DNA of 64,000 bases from Rhodobacter sp. (lineage in GTDB: Bacteria > Pseudomonadota > Alphaproteobacteria > Rhodobacterales > Rhodobacteraceae), in the NCBI GenBank assembly GCA_020637555.1, contig JACKKF010000009.1, forward strand, positions 1 through 64,000, read 5' to 3'. Position numbers and translations under genes: made by a program. Below are positions 25,395 through 34,140 of the stretch, one piece after another (the first letter of the stretch is position 1; every line of letters begins with the position of its first letter). Under the pieces are notes generated by a model. That model was given only the letters and a program-made list of their open reading frames with translations, was not told the DNA's origin and did no database searches.

Positions 25395-26939
25395 ATGGTC
25401 AAGCTGTTCAAGTGGGTCGCCGGTGTCGTCGTGGTGCTGGCGTTGGCGGTGATCGTCGGTCGCTGGTTCTTCCCCTTGCCGGATATCTCCCGACGATCGC
25501 CCGACATGGCGATTGCGGCCAGCGCGGACACCACGCTGGGCGGTGCCATGGCGCAGGGCATGGCGGCGCACCCCGGGCAGACCGGGGTTCTGCCCCTGTC
25601 CGACGGGCATGACGCCCTGGCGAGCCGTCTGGCCTTGATCGACCGGGCGCAGGTTTCGATCGACGTGCAATACTACATCTGGCATGCCGACACCTCGGGC
25701 ATCATGCTGCTTGCGGCCCTGGAACGCGCGGCGCGGCGCGGGGTGCGCGTGCGGCTCCTGCTGGATGACAACGGCATTGCCGGGATGGATCCGATCCTGG
25801 CGGCGCTGAACGCGGAACCCGGCCTGTCGATCCGGCTGTTCAACCCGTCCACGGTGCGTCGGCCCAAATTGCTGGGGTTCGCGCTGGATTTCCTGCGGAT
25901 GAACCGGCGGATGCACAACAAGGCACTCATCGTTGACGGTGCGGCGGCGATCCTGGGCGGGCGCAACATCGGGGATGAGTATTTTCAGGTCAGCCAGGAC
26001 TATTTCGTCGATATGGACGTGCTGGCCCTGGGAACCGTCGTTCCCGAGGTCGCGGCAAGCTTCGATGCCTATTGGAACAGCGACTCGGTCTTTGCGCTGG
26101 AAAGCCTGGTGTCCGGGCCGGGCGATGCGGAGGGTTTTGCCGCGCGGGTCGCCGCCCTGGGCACCGATCCCCAGGCGCAGGCCCTGGCCACCCGCATCAC
26201 CGACAGCGTCGGTGCCTATCTGGCGCGTCGCGCGGCGCTGGAGTGGACCGAGGTGCGGCTGTTCGCCGACGATCCGGCCAAGGGTGCCGGGATGGCGCGA
26301 CGCGAGGACCTGATGCTCAGCCGGCTGGCGCCGGTGATCGCCAGCACGCAGGAGCGGTTCGACCTGGTCTCGGCCTATTTCATCCCGGGCGAGGCGGGCA
26401 CGCGGGCGCTGATCCGGTTGGCGGGCGAGGGGCGTTCGGTGCGGGTGCTGACCAATGCCATGGACACCACCGATGTCGTGATGGTGCACGCGGGCTATTC
26501 GCGCTATCGGCGCGCGCTGCTCGAAGCCGGCGTGCAGCTTTACGAGATGAACCTGCGGGGCGAAGGGGCCAGGGCGGTGGCGCCGGTGGTGCCGCTGGGG
26601 TTGTCCGGTGGCAGCCTGCACGCCAAGACCTTTGCCATCGACGACCGGCTGGTGTTCGTGGGGTCCTTCAATTTCGATCCCCGGTCGGCGCTGCTGAACT
26701 GCGAGATGGGGTTTGTCATCGACAGCCCGGTCATGGCCCGGCGCGTTCACGCCGCGTTCGAGCGCCAGATCCCCGAGGCCAGCTACCGCCCCGAGATCAC
26801 CGCCGACGACCGCATGGTCTGGCACGAGACCCGCGCGGATGGCCAGACCGTCACCTGGCAACAGGAACCGGGCGCGAGCTGGTTCGATCAGGCCCTGCTG
26901 GGGCTGGTGCAGCTCTTGCCGGTGGAGTGGCTGCTCTAG
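25395..26939 (+). CDS. Phospholipase D-like / cardiolipin synthase family protein
   Basis: A 514-residue protein with an N-terminal membrane anchor (FKWVAGVVVVLALAVIVGRW) and two PLD catalytic motifs: MHNKALIVD near residue 173 and LHAKTFAIDD near 408, each followed by GRN or GSFNFDPRS. The pattern resembles ClsC/YmdC, which makes cardiolipin from phosphatidylglycerol and phosphatidylethanolamine, but plain phospholipase activity cannot be excluded. The start is the ATG before VKLFKW; an in-frame start five codons upstream adds little. It is monocistronic, and its stop lies five bases from the convergent methyltransferase stop. Confidence 0.85.
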   Translation: MVKLFKWVAGVVVVLALAVIVGRWFFPLPDISRRSPDMAIAASADTTLGGAMAQGMAAHPGQTGVLPLSDGHDALASRLALIDRAQVSIDVQYYIWHADTSGIMLLAALERAARRGVRVRLLLDDNGIAGMDPILAALNAEPGLSIRLFNPSTVRRPKLLGFALDFLRMNRRMHNKALIVDGAAAILGGRNIGDEYFQVSQDYFVDMDVLALGTVVPEVAASFDAYWNSDSVFALESLVSGPGDAEGFAARVAALGTDPQAQALATRITDSVGAYLARRAALEWTEVRLFADDPAKGAGMARREDLMLSRLAPVIASTQERFDLVSAYFIPGEAGTRALIRLAGEGRSVRVLTNAMDTTDVVMVHAGYSRYRRALLEAGVQLYEMNLRGEGARAVAPVVPLGLSGGSLHAKTFAIDDRLVFVGSFNFDPRSALLNCEMGFVIDSPVMARRVHAAFERQIPEASYRPEITADDRMVWHETRADGQTVTWQQEPGASWFDQALLGLVQLLPVEWLL

Positions 26940-26944
26940 CCGCG

Positions 26945-28504
26945 TCAGAAATCGGTCGGGGCGCCGCCTTCGGCTTTGCGGCGGGCGACGAAATCCTGCA
27001 ATTCCTCGCGGATGGCGGGGTCCATGGGCGGGGCCTCGAATGTGTCGACGATGCCGCGATAGATGCGATGCGCGCGTTCGGGGGTTTCGATGGCGCCATC
27101 CTGGGCCCAGGCCTCGAAGTTGCGCCAGTCGCTGGCGATCGGGCTGTAGAAGGCCGAGGTATAGCGCGCCTGGGTGTGGGCGCAGCCGAAATAGTGGCCG
27201 CCCGGGCCCACTTCCTTGACCGCGTCAAAGGCGATGTCATCGGGGGCGGTCGCAAAGGTCGCGGGTTCGAAATACCGCTGGATCATCTGCAACACTTCGC
27301 AATCCATGACGAATTTCTCGGGGCTGGCGATCAGCCCGCCCTCCAGCCAGCCGGCGGCGTGATACACCATGTTCGTCCCCGATTGCACCGCCGCCCACAG
27401 CGAGTTCGACGTTTCCCACATCGACTGACCATCGGGGATGTTCGCGGTGCAGACCCCCGAGGACCGCAGCGGAAGGCCGTAGAACCGCGCCAGTTGCCCG
27501 GTGATCTGCGTTGCCCGCATGTATTCGGGCGTGCCGAAGGCGGGCGCGCCCGAGCGCATGTCCACATTCGAGGTGAAGGTGCCGATCCCCACCGGACAGC
27601 CGGGCGCCGCGTATTGCAGCAGCGCGATCGCCGCCAGCCCCTCGGCGATCGACAGCGCGACCGCGCCCGCCATGGTCACCGGCGCCATGGCGCCTGCCAG
27701 CGTGAAGGGCGTGACGATCACCGGCTGGCCCCGCCGCGCCATCCTGAGGGCGCCGTCGATCATCGGGAAGTCATGCTTCAGCGGACTGACCGAGTTGATG
27801 TTCGTGAACATGCGCGGGCTTGCATCGAATTCGGCATGGGTCAGACCGCCGGCGATGCGGACCATTTCCATCACGTCCTCGACCCGTTCGCGCCCCAGGC
27901 TGTAGGCATGGGCGACCTTGTCGGTCAGGGTCAGCTTTTCATAAAGGCAGTCGAGGTGACGCACCGAGGGATGGATATCGACGGGTTCGACCGGATAGCC
28001 GCCCAGCATGTGGATGCAGTTGAAGGCCTGCGACAGCATGATGAACTCGCGGTAGGTGGCGAAATCGCCCGACCGCTTGCCGCGCACGATGTCCCAGGCG
28101 TTGGGCGGGCTCGACACGTTCAGAAACACCATGTGCCCGTCGCCGATGGTCACCTGACGTTCGGGATTGCGGGGCGTGATGGTGAAGGACGCCGGCGCGC
28201 GGCGCACCATCTCCATCACGAAATCCTCGTCCATGCGGACGGTCTGGTCCTGCACCCGGCAGCCCGCCTGGCGGAACAGGTCCAGCGCCTCGTCGTTCAG
28301 GAACACGATGCCGATCTCGGACAGGATGCGCATCGCGCCGCGATGGATCGCCGCGACGCCCTCGGGGCCGATCGGCTCGGTCGGGCGGTCGGGGTTCCGG
28401 GGGATCCGCCAGGGCATCTGGTCCAGGTGGAAACCGCTGGAACGGCGCGCATTGCCGTCGCGCCCGCCGCTTCGCCGTTTGCGGCCCGTGATGTCCTCGG
28501 CCAT
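26945..28504 (-). CDS. Trimethylamine methyltransferase (MttB) superfamily protein, non-pyrrolysine
   Basis: A 519-residue protein with MttB-family sequence throughout: GAMRILSEIGIVFLNDEAL near the N-terminus, RSGAPAFGTPEYMRATQITGQ in the centre and GGHYFGCAHTQARY near the C-terminus. The frame has no internal TAG, so it belongs to the widespread non-Pyl group that includes glycine betaine methyltransferase MtgB. Such enzymes move a methyl group from a quaternary amine to a corrinoid protein. No corrinoid protein, reactivating ferredoxin or corrinoid:THF methyltransferase is in the window, so partners must be elsewhere. It is transcribed away from the desaturase/DMGDH operon and downstream of an XRE regulator gene on the same strand. 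Confidence 0.88.
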   Translation of the reverse strand: MAEDITGRKRRSGGRDGNARRSSGFHLDQMPWRIPRNPDRPTEPIGPEGVAAIHRGAMRILSEIGIVFLNDEALDLFRQAGCRVQDQTVRMDEDFVMEMVRRAPASFTITPRNPERQVTIGDGHMVFLNVSSPPNAWDIVRGKRSGDFATYREFIMLSQAFNCIHMLGGYPVEPVDIHPSVRHLDCLYEKLTLTDKVAHAYSLGRERVEDVMEMVRIAGGLTHAEFDASPRMFTNINSVSPLKHDFPMIDGALRMARRGQPVIVTPFTLAGAMAPVTMAGAVALSIAEGLAAIALLQYAAPGCPVGIGTFTSNVDMRSGAPAFGTPEYMRATQITGQLARFYGLPLRSSGVCTANIPDGQSMWETSNSLWAAVQSGTNMVYHAAGWLEGGLIASPEKFVMDCEVLQMIQRYFEPATFATAPDDIAFDAVKEVGPGGHYFGCAHTQARYTSAFYSPIASDWRNFEAWAQDGAIETPERAHRIYRGIVDTFEAPPMDPAIREELQDFVARRKAEGGAPTDF

Positions 28505-28631
28505 GCGCCTGTCTCCGTGATTGATCGTGGCGAAACCTTGGAGCGGGCCGGGGGGCGCGTCCAGATGAGTTTAGTGCGCAGCCGCGTTGCCCGAAGGCGG
28601 CGCTCGGCCCCCGTCGAGGGGGCCTCGCGCC

Positions 28632-28715
28632 GGTGGGGGCCAGCCCCCACGCCCCTGCCGGGAGGATTTTCCATCCTCCCGGACCCTCCTGGAGGATATT
28701 TGAGGCACAAAGATG
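28632..28715. repeat. Hairpin-forming intergenic repeat, copy A
   Basis: It occupies the 255-base gap between the XRE regulator and the methyltransferase gene. GTGGGGGC/GCCCCCAC forms one hairpin. It is followed by a 45-base core (28657-28701) identical to that at 33957-34001; the core holds a 10-bp stem CCGGGAGGAT (28658-28667) with ATCCTCCCGG (28673-28682), a tight CCTCC/GGAGG pair, then GATATTT and GGCACAAAGATG. Nothing suggests a coding function. The rest of the gap shows no gene. Confidence 0.85.
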
Positions 28716-28759
28716 CGCAGGGTTTGCAATGGCTTGATGCCCGATCGGGCGCGCGGGGG

Positions 28760-29638
28760 TCAGTCCGCGCGCACCGTGAGCCGGCGCACCCAGGCCGCGG
28801 CTTCATGGGCATGGATCGCGGCGTGGCGGATATGGGCGTCAAATCCCTGGGCGAGATCGCGGATCAGGGGTTTCGAGCGGATCAGCAGATAGGTGTCGCC
28901 GGTGTAGATCGCCGCGCGCTGATAGCCGAAGATCGTCATCGGGGGCGCGAACCGTTTGCGCCCGTCGAACAGATACATGCGAAAGGCAGGGTAGAGGTCG
29001 TCAAGCGTGGCGGCGATGTGGTGAAGTTGCGCAGCGCGGTCGCGCGCCGCAAGTCCGCCCCAGGTGCCGGTTCCTTCTGCGAAAATCTCGAGTGTTTGCA
29101 GCGGCATGCACATTTCGATATCGGATTCGGGCAGGCGCGAGACGTGCAGCCTGCGGTCGGTCTGGCGTTGCAGGCGGCGGCGTTCCTGGTCGTTCGACGC
29201 GGCCTGGAAGGCGATCACGGCGGGGGTGCGCATCAGATCGGGCAGCCAGGCGGGGACATAGCGGACCTTCTGTCCGGTTGCCTCGTGGTGCCAGCGTTCC
29301 ATCGCGGTGCGGTTTTCGGCGTCCAGCGCCTGCTCGGTCTCGACCGCGTTCAGCACCTGCGCGGCATTGCCGCGTTCATCGGTCAGGCCCAGCAGCCAGT
29401 CGGTCGAGATCTGGAACCGCGCGGACAGCGCGATCAGCGTTTCGGCCCGGGGCAGGCGGGGATTCTGGCCGGAAATCAGCTGCGACAGCGCCGATCGGTC
29501 GATGGCGATCTCGGCGGCAAAGGCGGACTGGGTCAGCCCGGACTGGGCCAGAACCTGCGTCAGGCGGTTGCGAAAGATCTCGGCGGTCTGGCGCTTTCCC
29601 AAGGTGCGGTGTCCTGTATTGGTGGCTTCAGTAAACAT
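28760..29638 (-). CDS. XRE-type transcriptional regulator with unknown C-terminal domain
   Basis: A 292-residue protein. Residues about 20-85 are a lambda-repressor-like HTH (FRNRLTQVLAQSGLTQSAFA, IDRSALSQLISG, STDWLLGLTDE). The remaining 200 residues form a soluble domain I do not recognise (ESDIEMCMPLQTLEIFAEGT, YRAAIYTGDTYLLIRSK-like features), probably sensing a ligand. It is divergent from the desaturase gene with 105 bases between them and precedes the MttB-like gene, so it is the natural candidate regulator of the amine cluster. Its start codon lies in an imperfect GTAA-N7-TTAC palindrome. Confidence 0.82.
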   Translation of the reverse strand: MFTEATNTGHRTLGKRQTAEIFRNRLTQVLAQSGLTQSAFAAEIAIDRSALSQLISGQNPRLPRAETLIALSARFQISTDWLLGLTDERGNAAQVLNAVETEQALDAENRTAMERWHHEATGQKVRYVPAWLPDLMRTPAVIAFQAASNDQERRRLQRQTDRRLHVSRLPESDIEMCMPLQTLEIFAEGTGTWGGLAARDRAAQLHHIAATLDDLYPAFRMYLFDGRKRFAPPMTIFGYQRAAIYTGDTYLLIRSKPLIRDLAQGFDAHIRHAAIHAHEAAAWVRRLTVRAD

Positions 29639-29743
29639 GCGTTACCAAAAACGTCAATCCGGGACCGGGGTGCCGCATACAAGCCTCTTGCCCCGCGCGC
29701 GGAATTCTGGACACTTCTGTCCGATACGCCTGCGGAGTCGCCC

Positions 29744-30640
29744 ATGCGCCTGGAATGGCCCACCCTCGGATTGATTGTCGTGTGCTACGGGGCCTGGCTG
29801 GCCGCCGGGTTCTGGCTGTGGCCGGTCGCGTCGGTGCTGGCGCTTGCGGTCATGGCGGTGACCGCGGCGCTGCATTCGTCCCTGGTGCATGAATGCCTGC
29901 ACGGCCATCCCACGCGCTCGCGCCGGATCAACGAGGCGCTGGTCAGCGTGCCGCTGTCCCTGGCCTATCCGTTCCGGCGCTACAAGGCGACGCATCTGCA
30001 GCACCACCATGACGACCGCCTGACCGACCCGTTCGACGATCCCGAAAGCTATTACCGTGCCCGTTGGCAGTATGACCGCTTTCCCGCCTGGCTGAAGACG
30101 CTGCTGCGCTGGAACAACACGTTGCTTGGCCGGGTTGTGCTGGGACCGTGGCTGGTGGCGGGGGCGTTCTTTGTGAGCGAGGCCGCACTGATCCGCAGCG
30201 ACGCGCGCGGCGTGCGCCTGGCCTGGGCGCTGCATCTGCCCGCGGCGCTGCTGGTGTTGGCCCTGGTCTGGGTCATGGGCATTCCGCTGTGGCTCTATGT
30301 CGTCGCGGTGTGCTGGCCCGGCCTGTCGCTGATCGCGATCCGCACCTTTGCCGAACATCGCTGGCATGAAACACCCGAGGGGCGCACGATCATCGTCGAA
30401 CGTTCGCCGCTGGCCTGGCTGTTTCTCTACAACAACCTGCATATCGTGCATCACCGGTTGCCTTCGGCGCCGTGGTATCGCCTGCCGCACCTGTATCGCG
30501 ACCGCCGCGAGGAATGGCAGGCGATGAACGGCGGCTATGTGTTCCCGAACTATCTGGCGCTCTGGCGGCGCTGGGGGCTGCGGGTCAAGGAGCCCGTCGT
30601 TCACCCCGTCCTGCGCCGCGACGCGGGACCGGCGGCATGA
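29744..30640 (+). CDS. Membrane fatty acid desaturase/hydroxylase family protein
   Basis: A 298-residue membrane di-iron enzyme. It has hydrophobic spans at about 8-45 and 150-215 and three His boxes: HECLHGH at 49-55, HLQHHH at 84-89 and HIVHH at about 232-236. The start is the ATG preceded by GGAG; a very long open frame upstream is unrelated. The family desaturates or hydroxylates acyl chains, carotenoids or other hydrophobic substrates. It heads an operon with a PhnD-like protein and a DMGDH-like oxidoreductase (4-base overlaps), so its substrate may be the carbon skeleton of an amine rather than a membrane lipid. That is inference. Confidence 0.87.
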   Translation: MRLEWPTLGLIVVCYGAWLAAGFWLWPVASVLALAVMAVTAALHSSLVHECLHGHPTRSRRINEALVSVPLSLAYPFRRYKATHLQHHHDDRLTDPFDDPESYYRARWQYDRFPAWLKTLLRWNNTLLGRVVLGPWLVAGAFFVSEAALIRSDARGVRLAWALHLPAALLVLALVWVMGIPLWLYVVAVCWPGLSLIAIRTFAEHRWHETPEGRTIIVERSPLAWLFLYNNLHIVHHRLPSAPWYRLPHLYRDRREEWQAMNGGYVFPNYLALWRRWGLRVKEPVVHPVLRRDAGPAA

Positions 30641-31344
30641 GGCTGGCCAGCCTGCCGATGTACGACTGGCCCGAGTCGCGCGACGAGACGCTGGCGGAAT
30701 GGGCGCGGATCCGGTCGGCATGGGCGGATCTGCCCGATCTGACCGCGCCCGACTGGTCCGACATCGATGGCTATTGGCGCAACCCCGATCTGGTGTTCAG
30801 TCAATGCTGCTGGGGTCCACTGTCCCTGGGCCTGATCGACTGGCTCAAACCCCTGGCGCAACCCGACTATTCCGCGTTCGAGGGGGGCAGGGGGCCATGG
30901 TATCGGTCGGCCCTGATCGCGCGTGAGGGTGCCGCCTGTCCGGTGCCCGGGACGCCGGCGGCGTCGCTGCCCGACCTGGCGGGCAAGAGATTCGGGTTGA
31001 ACGGGCGCGACTCGCTGTCCGGCTATCTGTCGGTGAAGGAGGACCTCGGCGCCGATCCCTGCGATCTGGCCGCGGCCTGCGTGGTCACGGGCGGGCACCG
31101 GGGTTCGGTGATCGCCGTGGCCGAGGGGCGCGCCGACATCGCCGCCATCGATTGCCGCAGCTGGGATCTGGCACGTCGTTTCGAACCTGCCGCGCAAGGG
31201 CTGGTCGTGGTCGGCTGGACGGCAGAGCGCCCCGGGCTGCCCTATGTGACCAGCCGCGCGACCGACCCGGCGCTGGCGGCGGCGCTGCAATCGCATCTGA
31301 GACATCTGGGCTGCCATCCGCTGCCCCAAGGGAGAGAGAAATGA
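30637..31344 (+). CDS. PhnD-like substrate-binding domain protein without signal peptide
   Basis: A 235-residue protein resembling the phosphate/phosphonate periplasmic-binding family: DLAGKRFGLNGRDSLSGYL, a VVTGGHRGSVIAVAEG segment, GRADIAAIDCRSW, and GWTAERPGLPYVTS. The N-terminus (MRLASLPMYDWPESRDET) is polar, with no signal peptide or lipobox. It therefore appears cytoplasmic and would not serve an importer directly; a ligand-binding or enzyme-accessory role is possible. It overlaps the desaturase stop and the next start (both ATGA), indicating tight co-expression. The function is unknown. Confidence 0.75.
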   Translation: MRLASLPMYDWPESRDETLAEWARIRSAWADLPDLTAPDWSDIDGYWRNPDLVFSQCCWGPLSLGLIDWLKPLAQPDYSAFEGGRGPWYRSALIAREGAACPVPGTPAASLPDLAGKRFGLNGRDSLSGYLSVKEDLGADPCDLAAACVVTGGHRGSVIAVAEGRADIAAIDCRSWDLARRFEPAAQGLVVVGWTAERPGLPYVTSRATDPALAAALQSHLRHLGCHPLPQGREK

Positions 31345-33890
31345 CGCGCGTATATCGGGCCGTGGTGATCGGCGGCGGGGTCGTGGGGTGTTCCGTGCTC
31401 TATCACCTGGCCAAGGCCGGGTGGAAGGATGTGCTGCTGATCGAACGGTCCGAGCTGACCTCAGGGTCGAGCTGGCACGCGGCCGGCGGGTTTCACACGC
31501 TGAACGGCGATCCCAACGTGGCCAAGTTGCAGGCCTATACCGTCTCGCTCTACGAGGAACTGGAACGCATCAGCGGTCAGTCCTGCGGCCTGCACCTGAC
31601 GGGCGGCGTGATGATGGCCGACAGCCCCGAGAGGATGAATTTCCTGCGCATGGTGCAGGCACGCGGTCGTGCGCTGGGGATGGAGACCGAGCTCATCACC
31701 CCGACCGAGGCCAAGGCGATGTTTCCCCTGATGGACGAGACGCAGTTCGTCGGCGCGCTGTGGGACCCGGTCGAAGGGCACCTGGACCCCTCGGGCACGA
31801 CCCATGCCTATGCCAAGGCCGCGCGTGTGCTGGGGGCCGAGATCGAGTTGCGCAACCCGGTCAAGGACATCACCCAGGACCCTGACGGCATGTGGACGCT
31901 GCACACCGTCAACGGGCCCATCCGCTGCGAGCATGTGGTGAACGCCGGCGGCCTCTGGGCGCGCGAGGTCGGCCGCATGGTCGGCCTGGAACTGCCGGTT
32001 CTGGCGATGGAGCACATGTATCTGCTCACCGACGCCATGCCCGAGGTAATCGAATTCAACCAGTCCACGGGGCGCGAACTGATCGGCGTCATGGATTTCA
32101 AGGGCGAGATCTATACCCGGCAGGAACGCCAGGGGATCTTGCTGGGCACCTATGAAAAGGCCTGCGTGCCGTGGTCGCCCGTCAACACGCCCTGGGATTT
32201 CGGCCACGAGTTGCTGGCGCCTGACATCGACCGCATCGCGCCGTCGCTGGAAATCGGCTTCCGCCACTACCCGGCGGTGGAACGCGCGGGCATCAAGCAG
32301 ATCATCAACGGCCCCTTCACCTTTGCGCCCGATGGCAACCCGCTGGTCGGGCCGGTGCCGGGGTTGACGAACTATTGGTCGGCCTGCGCGGTGATGGCGG
32401 GCTTCAGCCAGGGGGGGGGCGTCGGTCTGGTGCTGGCCAACTGGATGACCCAGGGCGATCCCGGCCACGACATCTTCGGCATGGATGTGTCGCGCTTCGG
32501 CGAATGGGCGACGCTGCGCTATACCAACGCCAAGGTGCGCGAGAACTATTCGCGCCGCTTCTCGATCCGCTTCCCGAACGAGGAACTGCCCGCCGCCCGC
32601 CCGCAGGAAACGACGCCGCTTTACGACCTGATGCTGCGCGACAACAACGCGGTCATGGGGGACAGCTGGGGGCTGGAGACGCCGCTGTGGTTCGCCCCTT
32701 CGGCGGACGAGGCGCATGACATCCCCAGCTTCCACCGCTCGAACGATTTTCCGCATATCGCCCGCGAGGTGAAAGCCACGCGCGAAGGCGTCGGCGTGAC
32801 CGAGATCGCGAATTTCGCCAAATACGAAGTGACCGGGCCGGGGGCCGAGGCCTGGCTGGATCACCTGATGACCAACACGATGCCCAGGGTGGGCCGCATC
32901 GTGCTGACGCCGATGCTGAACGAGCGCGGCAAGCTGATCGGCGATTTCACCATCGCCAAGGCGGCGGAGGGGCGGTTCCTGATCTGGGGCTCGCTGGGGG
33001 CCTCGCGCTATCACATGCGCTGGTTCGAACAGCACCTGCCCAAGGATGGCACGGTCCGCGTGCACCGCTTCCACATGGATCTGGTGGGCCTGTCGATCTG
33101 CGGGCCGAAATCGCGCGAGGTGCTGGCGAAACTGGTGGACGCGGATGTGTCGAACACGGCGTTCCGGTTCATGGATTTCCGCGAGCTGGACGTGGCCGCG
33201 GCACCGTGCCTGATCAACCGCATCACCTATTCCGGCGATCTGGGCTACGAGATCTGGATGAAACCCGCCGTTCAGCGGCGGGTCTATCTGGCGATCAAGG
33301 AGGCGGGCGCGGAATACGGCATCGTCGATTTCGGCATGCGGGCGCTGCTGTCGATGCGGCTGGAAAAGAACTTCCCCACCTGGTTCGCCGAACTGCGGCC
33401 GATCTACGGCCCGTTCGAGGGCGCCATGGACCGGTTCATCAAGCTGCAGAAGCCCGATTTCATCGGCCGCGAGGCGGCGGTGAAAGAACGCGACGAAGGG
33501 CCGAAACTGCGCCGCGTGTCGCTGATCGTGGATGCGGGCACCGCCGATGTCATGGGCGACGAGCCGATCTGGGCCCGGGTGGGTGACACCGACTATGGCA
33601 CGATCGAAACGCCGCACGGCTATGGCGCGCCGCGCTTCGACGGGGCCGGGCAGGAACTGGCCAAACCCGACCCCGCGCGCGATGGGGACTGGCGCGTGGT
33701 CGGCTGGGTGACCTCGGGCGGGTATGCGCATTATGTGCAGGCCTCGATGGCACAGGGCTATCTGCCCGCCGCGCTGGCCGGGGACGGGGCCGAGGGGATG
33801 TTCCAGGTCGAGATCATGGGCGAACGGCGCCCGGCGCGCATCGCGCTGGAGCCGCCCTTTGACCCCGAGGGCGCGAGGATGCGGATGTGA
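31341..33890 (+). CDS. FAD-dependent oxidoreductase with GcvT domain (dimethylglycine/sarcosine dehydrogenase-like)
   Basis: An 849-residue two-part enzyme. Residues about 1-400 form a DAO-type FAD domain: dinucleotide motif VIGGGVVGCSVLYHL at 8-22, GSSWHAAGGFHT as the covalent-FAD-type His region, and CAVMAGFSQGGGVG. Residues about 430-849 are an aminomethyltransferase/GcvT fold (ANFAKYEVTGPGAEAWLDHL, TYSGDLGYEIWM, DFGMRALLSMRLEKNF) that would bind tetrahydrofolate. This architecture oxidatively N-demethylates secondary or tertiary amines and captures formaldehyde as methylene-THF. The start overlaps the previous stop and has AGGGAGAG upstream. It fits a pathway that removes N-methyl groups, together with the MttB-like gene. 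The substrate is not determined. Confidence 0.9.
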   Translation: MTRVYRAVVIGGGVVGCSVLYHLAKAGWKDVLLIERSELTSGSSWHAAGGFHTLNGDPNVAKLQAYTVSLYEELERISGQSCGLHLTGGVMMADSPERMNFLRMVQARGRALGMETELITPTEAKAMFPLMDETQFVGALWDPVEGHLDPSGTTHAYAKAARVLGAEIELRNPVKDITQDPDGMWTLHTVNGPIRCEHVVNAGGLWAREVGRMVGLELPVLAMEHMYLLTDAMPEVIEFNQSTGRELIGVMDFKGEIYTRQERQGILLGTYEKACVPWSPVNTPWDFGHELLAPDIDRIAPSLEIGFRHYPAVERAGIKQIINGPFTFAPDGNPLVGPVPGLTNYWSACAVMAGFSQGGGVGLVLANWMTQGDPGHDIFGMDVSRFGEWATLRYTNAKVRENYSRRFSIRFPNEELPAARPQETTPLYDLMLRDNNAVMGDSWGLETPLWFAPSADEAHDIPSFHRSNDFPHIAREVKATREGVGVTEIANFAKYEVTGPGAEAWLDHLMTNTMPRVGRIVLTPMLNERGKLIGDFTIAKAAEGRFLIWGSLGASRYHMRWFEQHLPKDGTVRVHRFHMDLVGLSICGPKSREVLAKLVDADVSNTAFRFMDFRELDVAAAPCLINRITYSGDLGYEIWMKPAVQRRVYLAIKEAGAEYGIVDFGMRALLSMRLEKNFPTWFAELRPIYGPFEGAMDRFIKLQKPDFIGREAAVKERDEGPKLRRVSLIVDAGTADVMGDEPIWARVGDTDYGTIETPHGYGAPRFDGAGQELAKPDPARDGDWRVVGWVTSGGYAHYVQASMAQGYLPAALAGDGAEGMFQVEIMGERRPARIALEPPFDPEGARMRM

Positions 33891-33956
33891 GATCGGGGTG
33901 GCGGACCTCGGGGGCATCGAGCCCCCTCGGCCCGCCCGGGGCCGGCCCCGGCCCCC

Positions 33957-34015
33957 GCCGGGAGGATTTTCCATCCTCCCGGACCCTCCTGGAGGATATT
34001 TCCGGCACAAAGATG
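33957..34015. repeat. Hairpin-forming intergenic repeat, copy B
   Basis: The 45-base core at 33957-34001 is identical to copy A (28657-28701), with the same 10-bp stem at 33958-33967 and 33973-33982, followed by GGCACAAAGATG at 34004-34015. A G/C-rich hairpin region precedes it. It lies in the 250-base gap between the oxidoreductase and alcohol dehydrogenase genes and may mark a transcript boundary. The rest of the gap holds no gene. Confidence 0.85.
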
Positions 34016-34140
34016 GGGACGGCCGGGGCCTTGCCCGTCGCCGGGCCCGCGATATCGCCGGCGATGGCAGCGCGCCGGATGGTTGCGCAGGGGCGCGTCG
34101 GCGTGTTTTCTGACGGTCTTGCAACCGGAGGAAGCCGCCC

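Noticed and set aside
26945..28504. Pyrrolysine-dependent trimethylamine methyltransferase
   Set aside because: The frame is continuous with no in-frame amber codon, and no pyl genes are present.
26072..30640. A 1522-codon open frame on the + strand
   Set aside because: Most of it is the antisense or out-of-frame shadow of the phospholipase D-like, methyltransferase and XRE genes in GC-rich DNA; only its last 298 codons, from ATG 29744, encode a recognisable protein (the desaturase).
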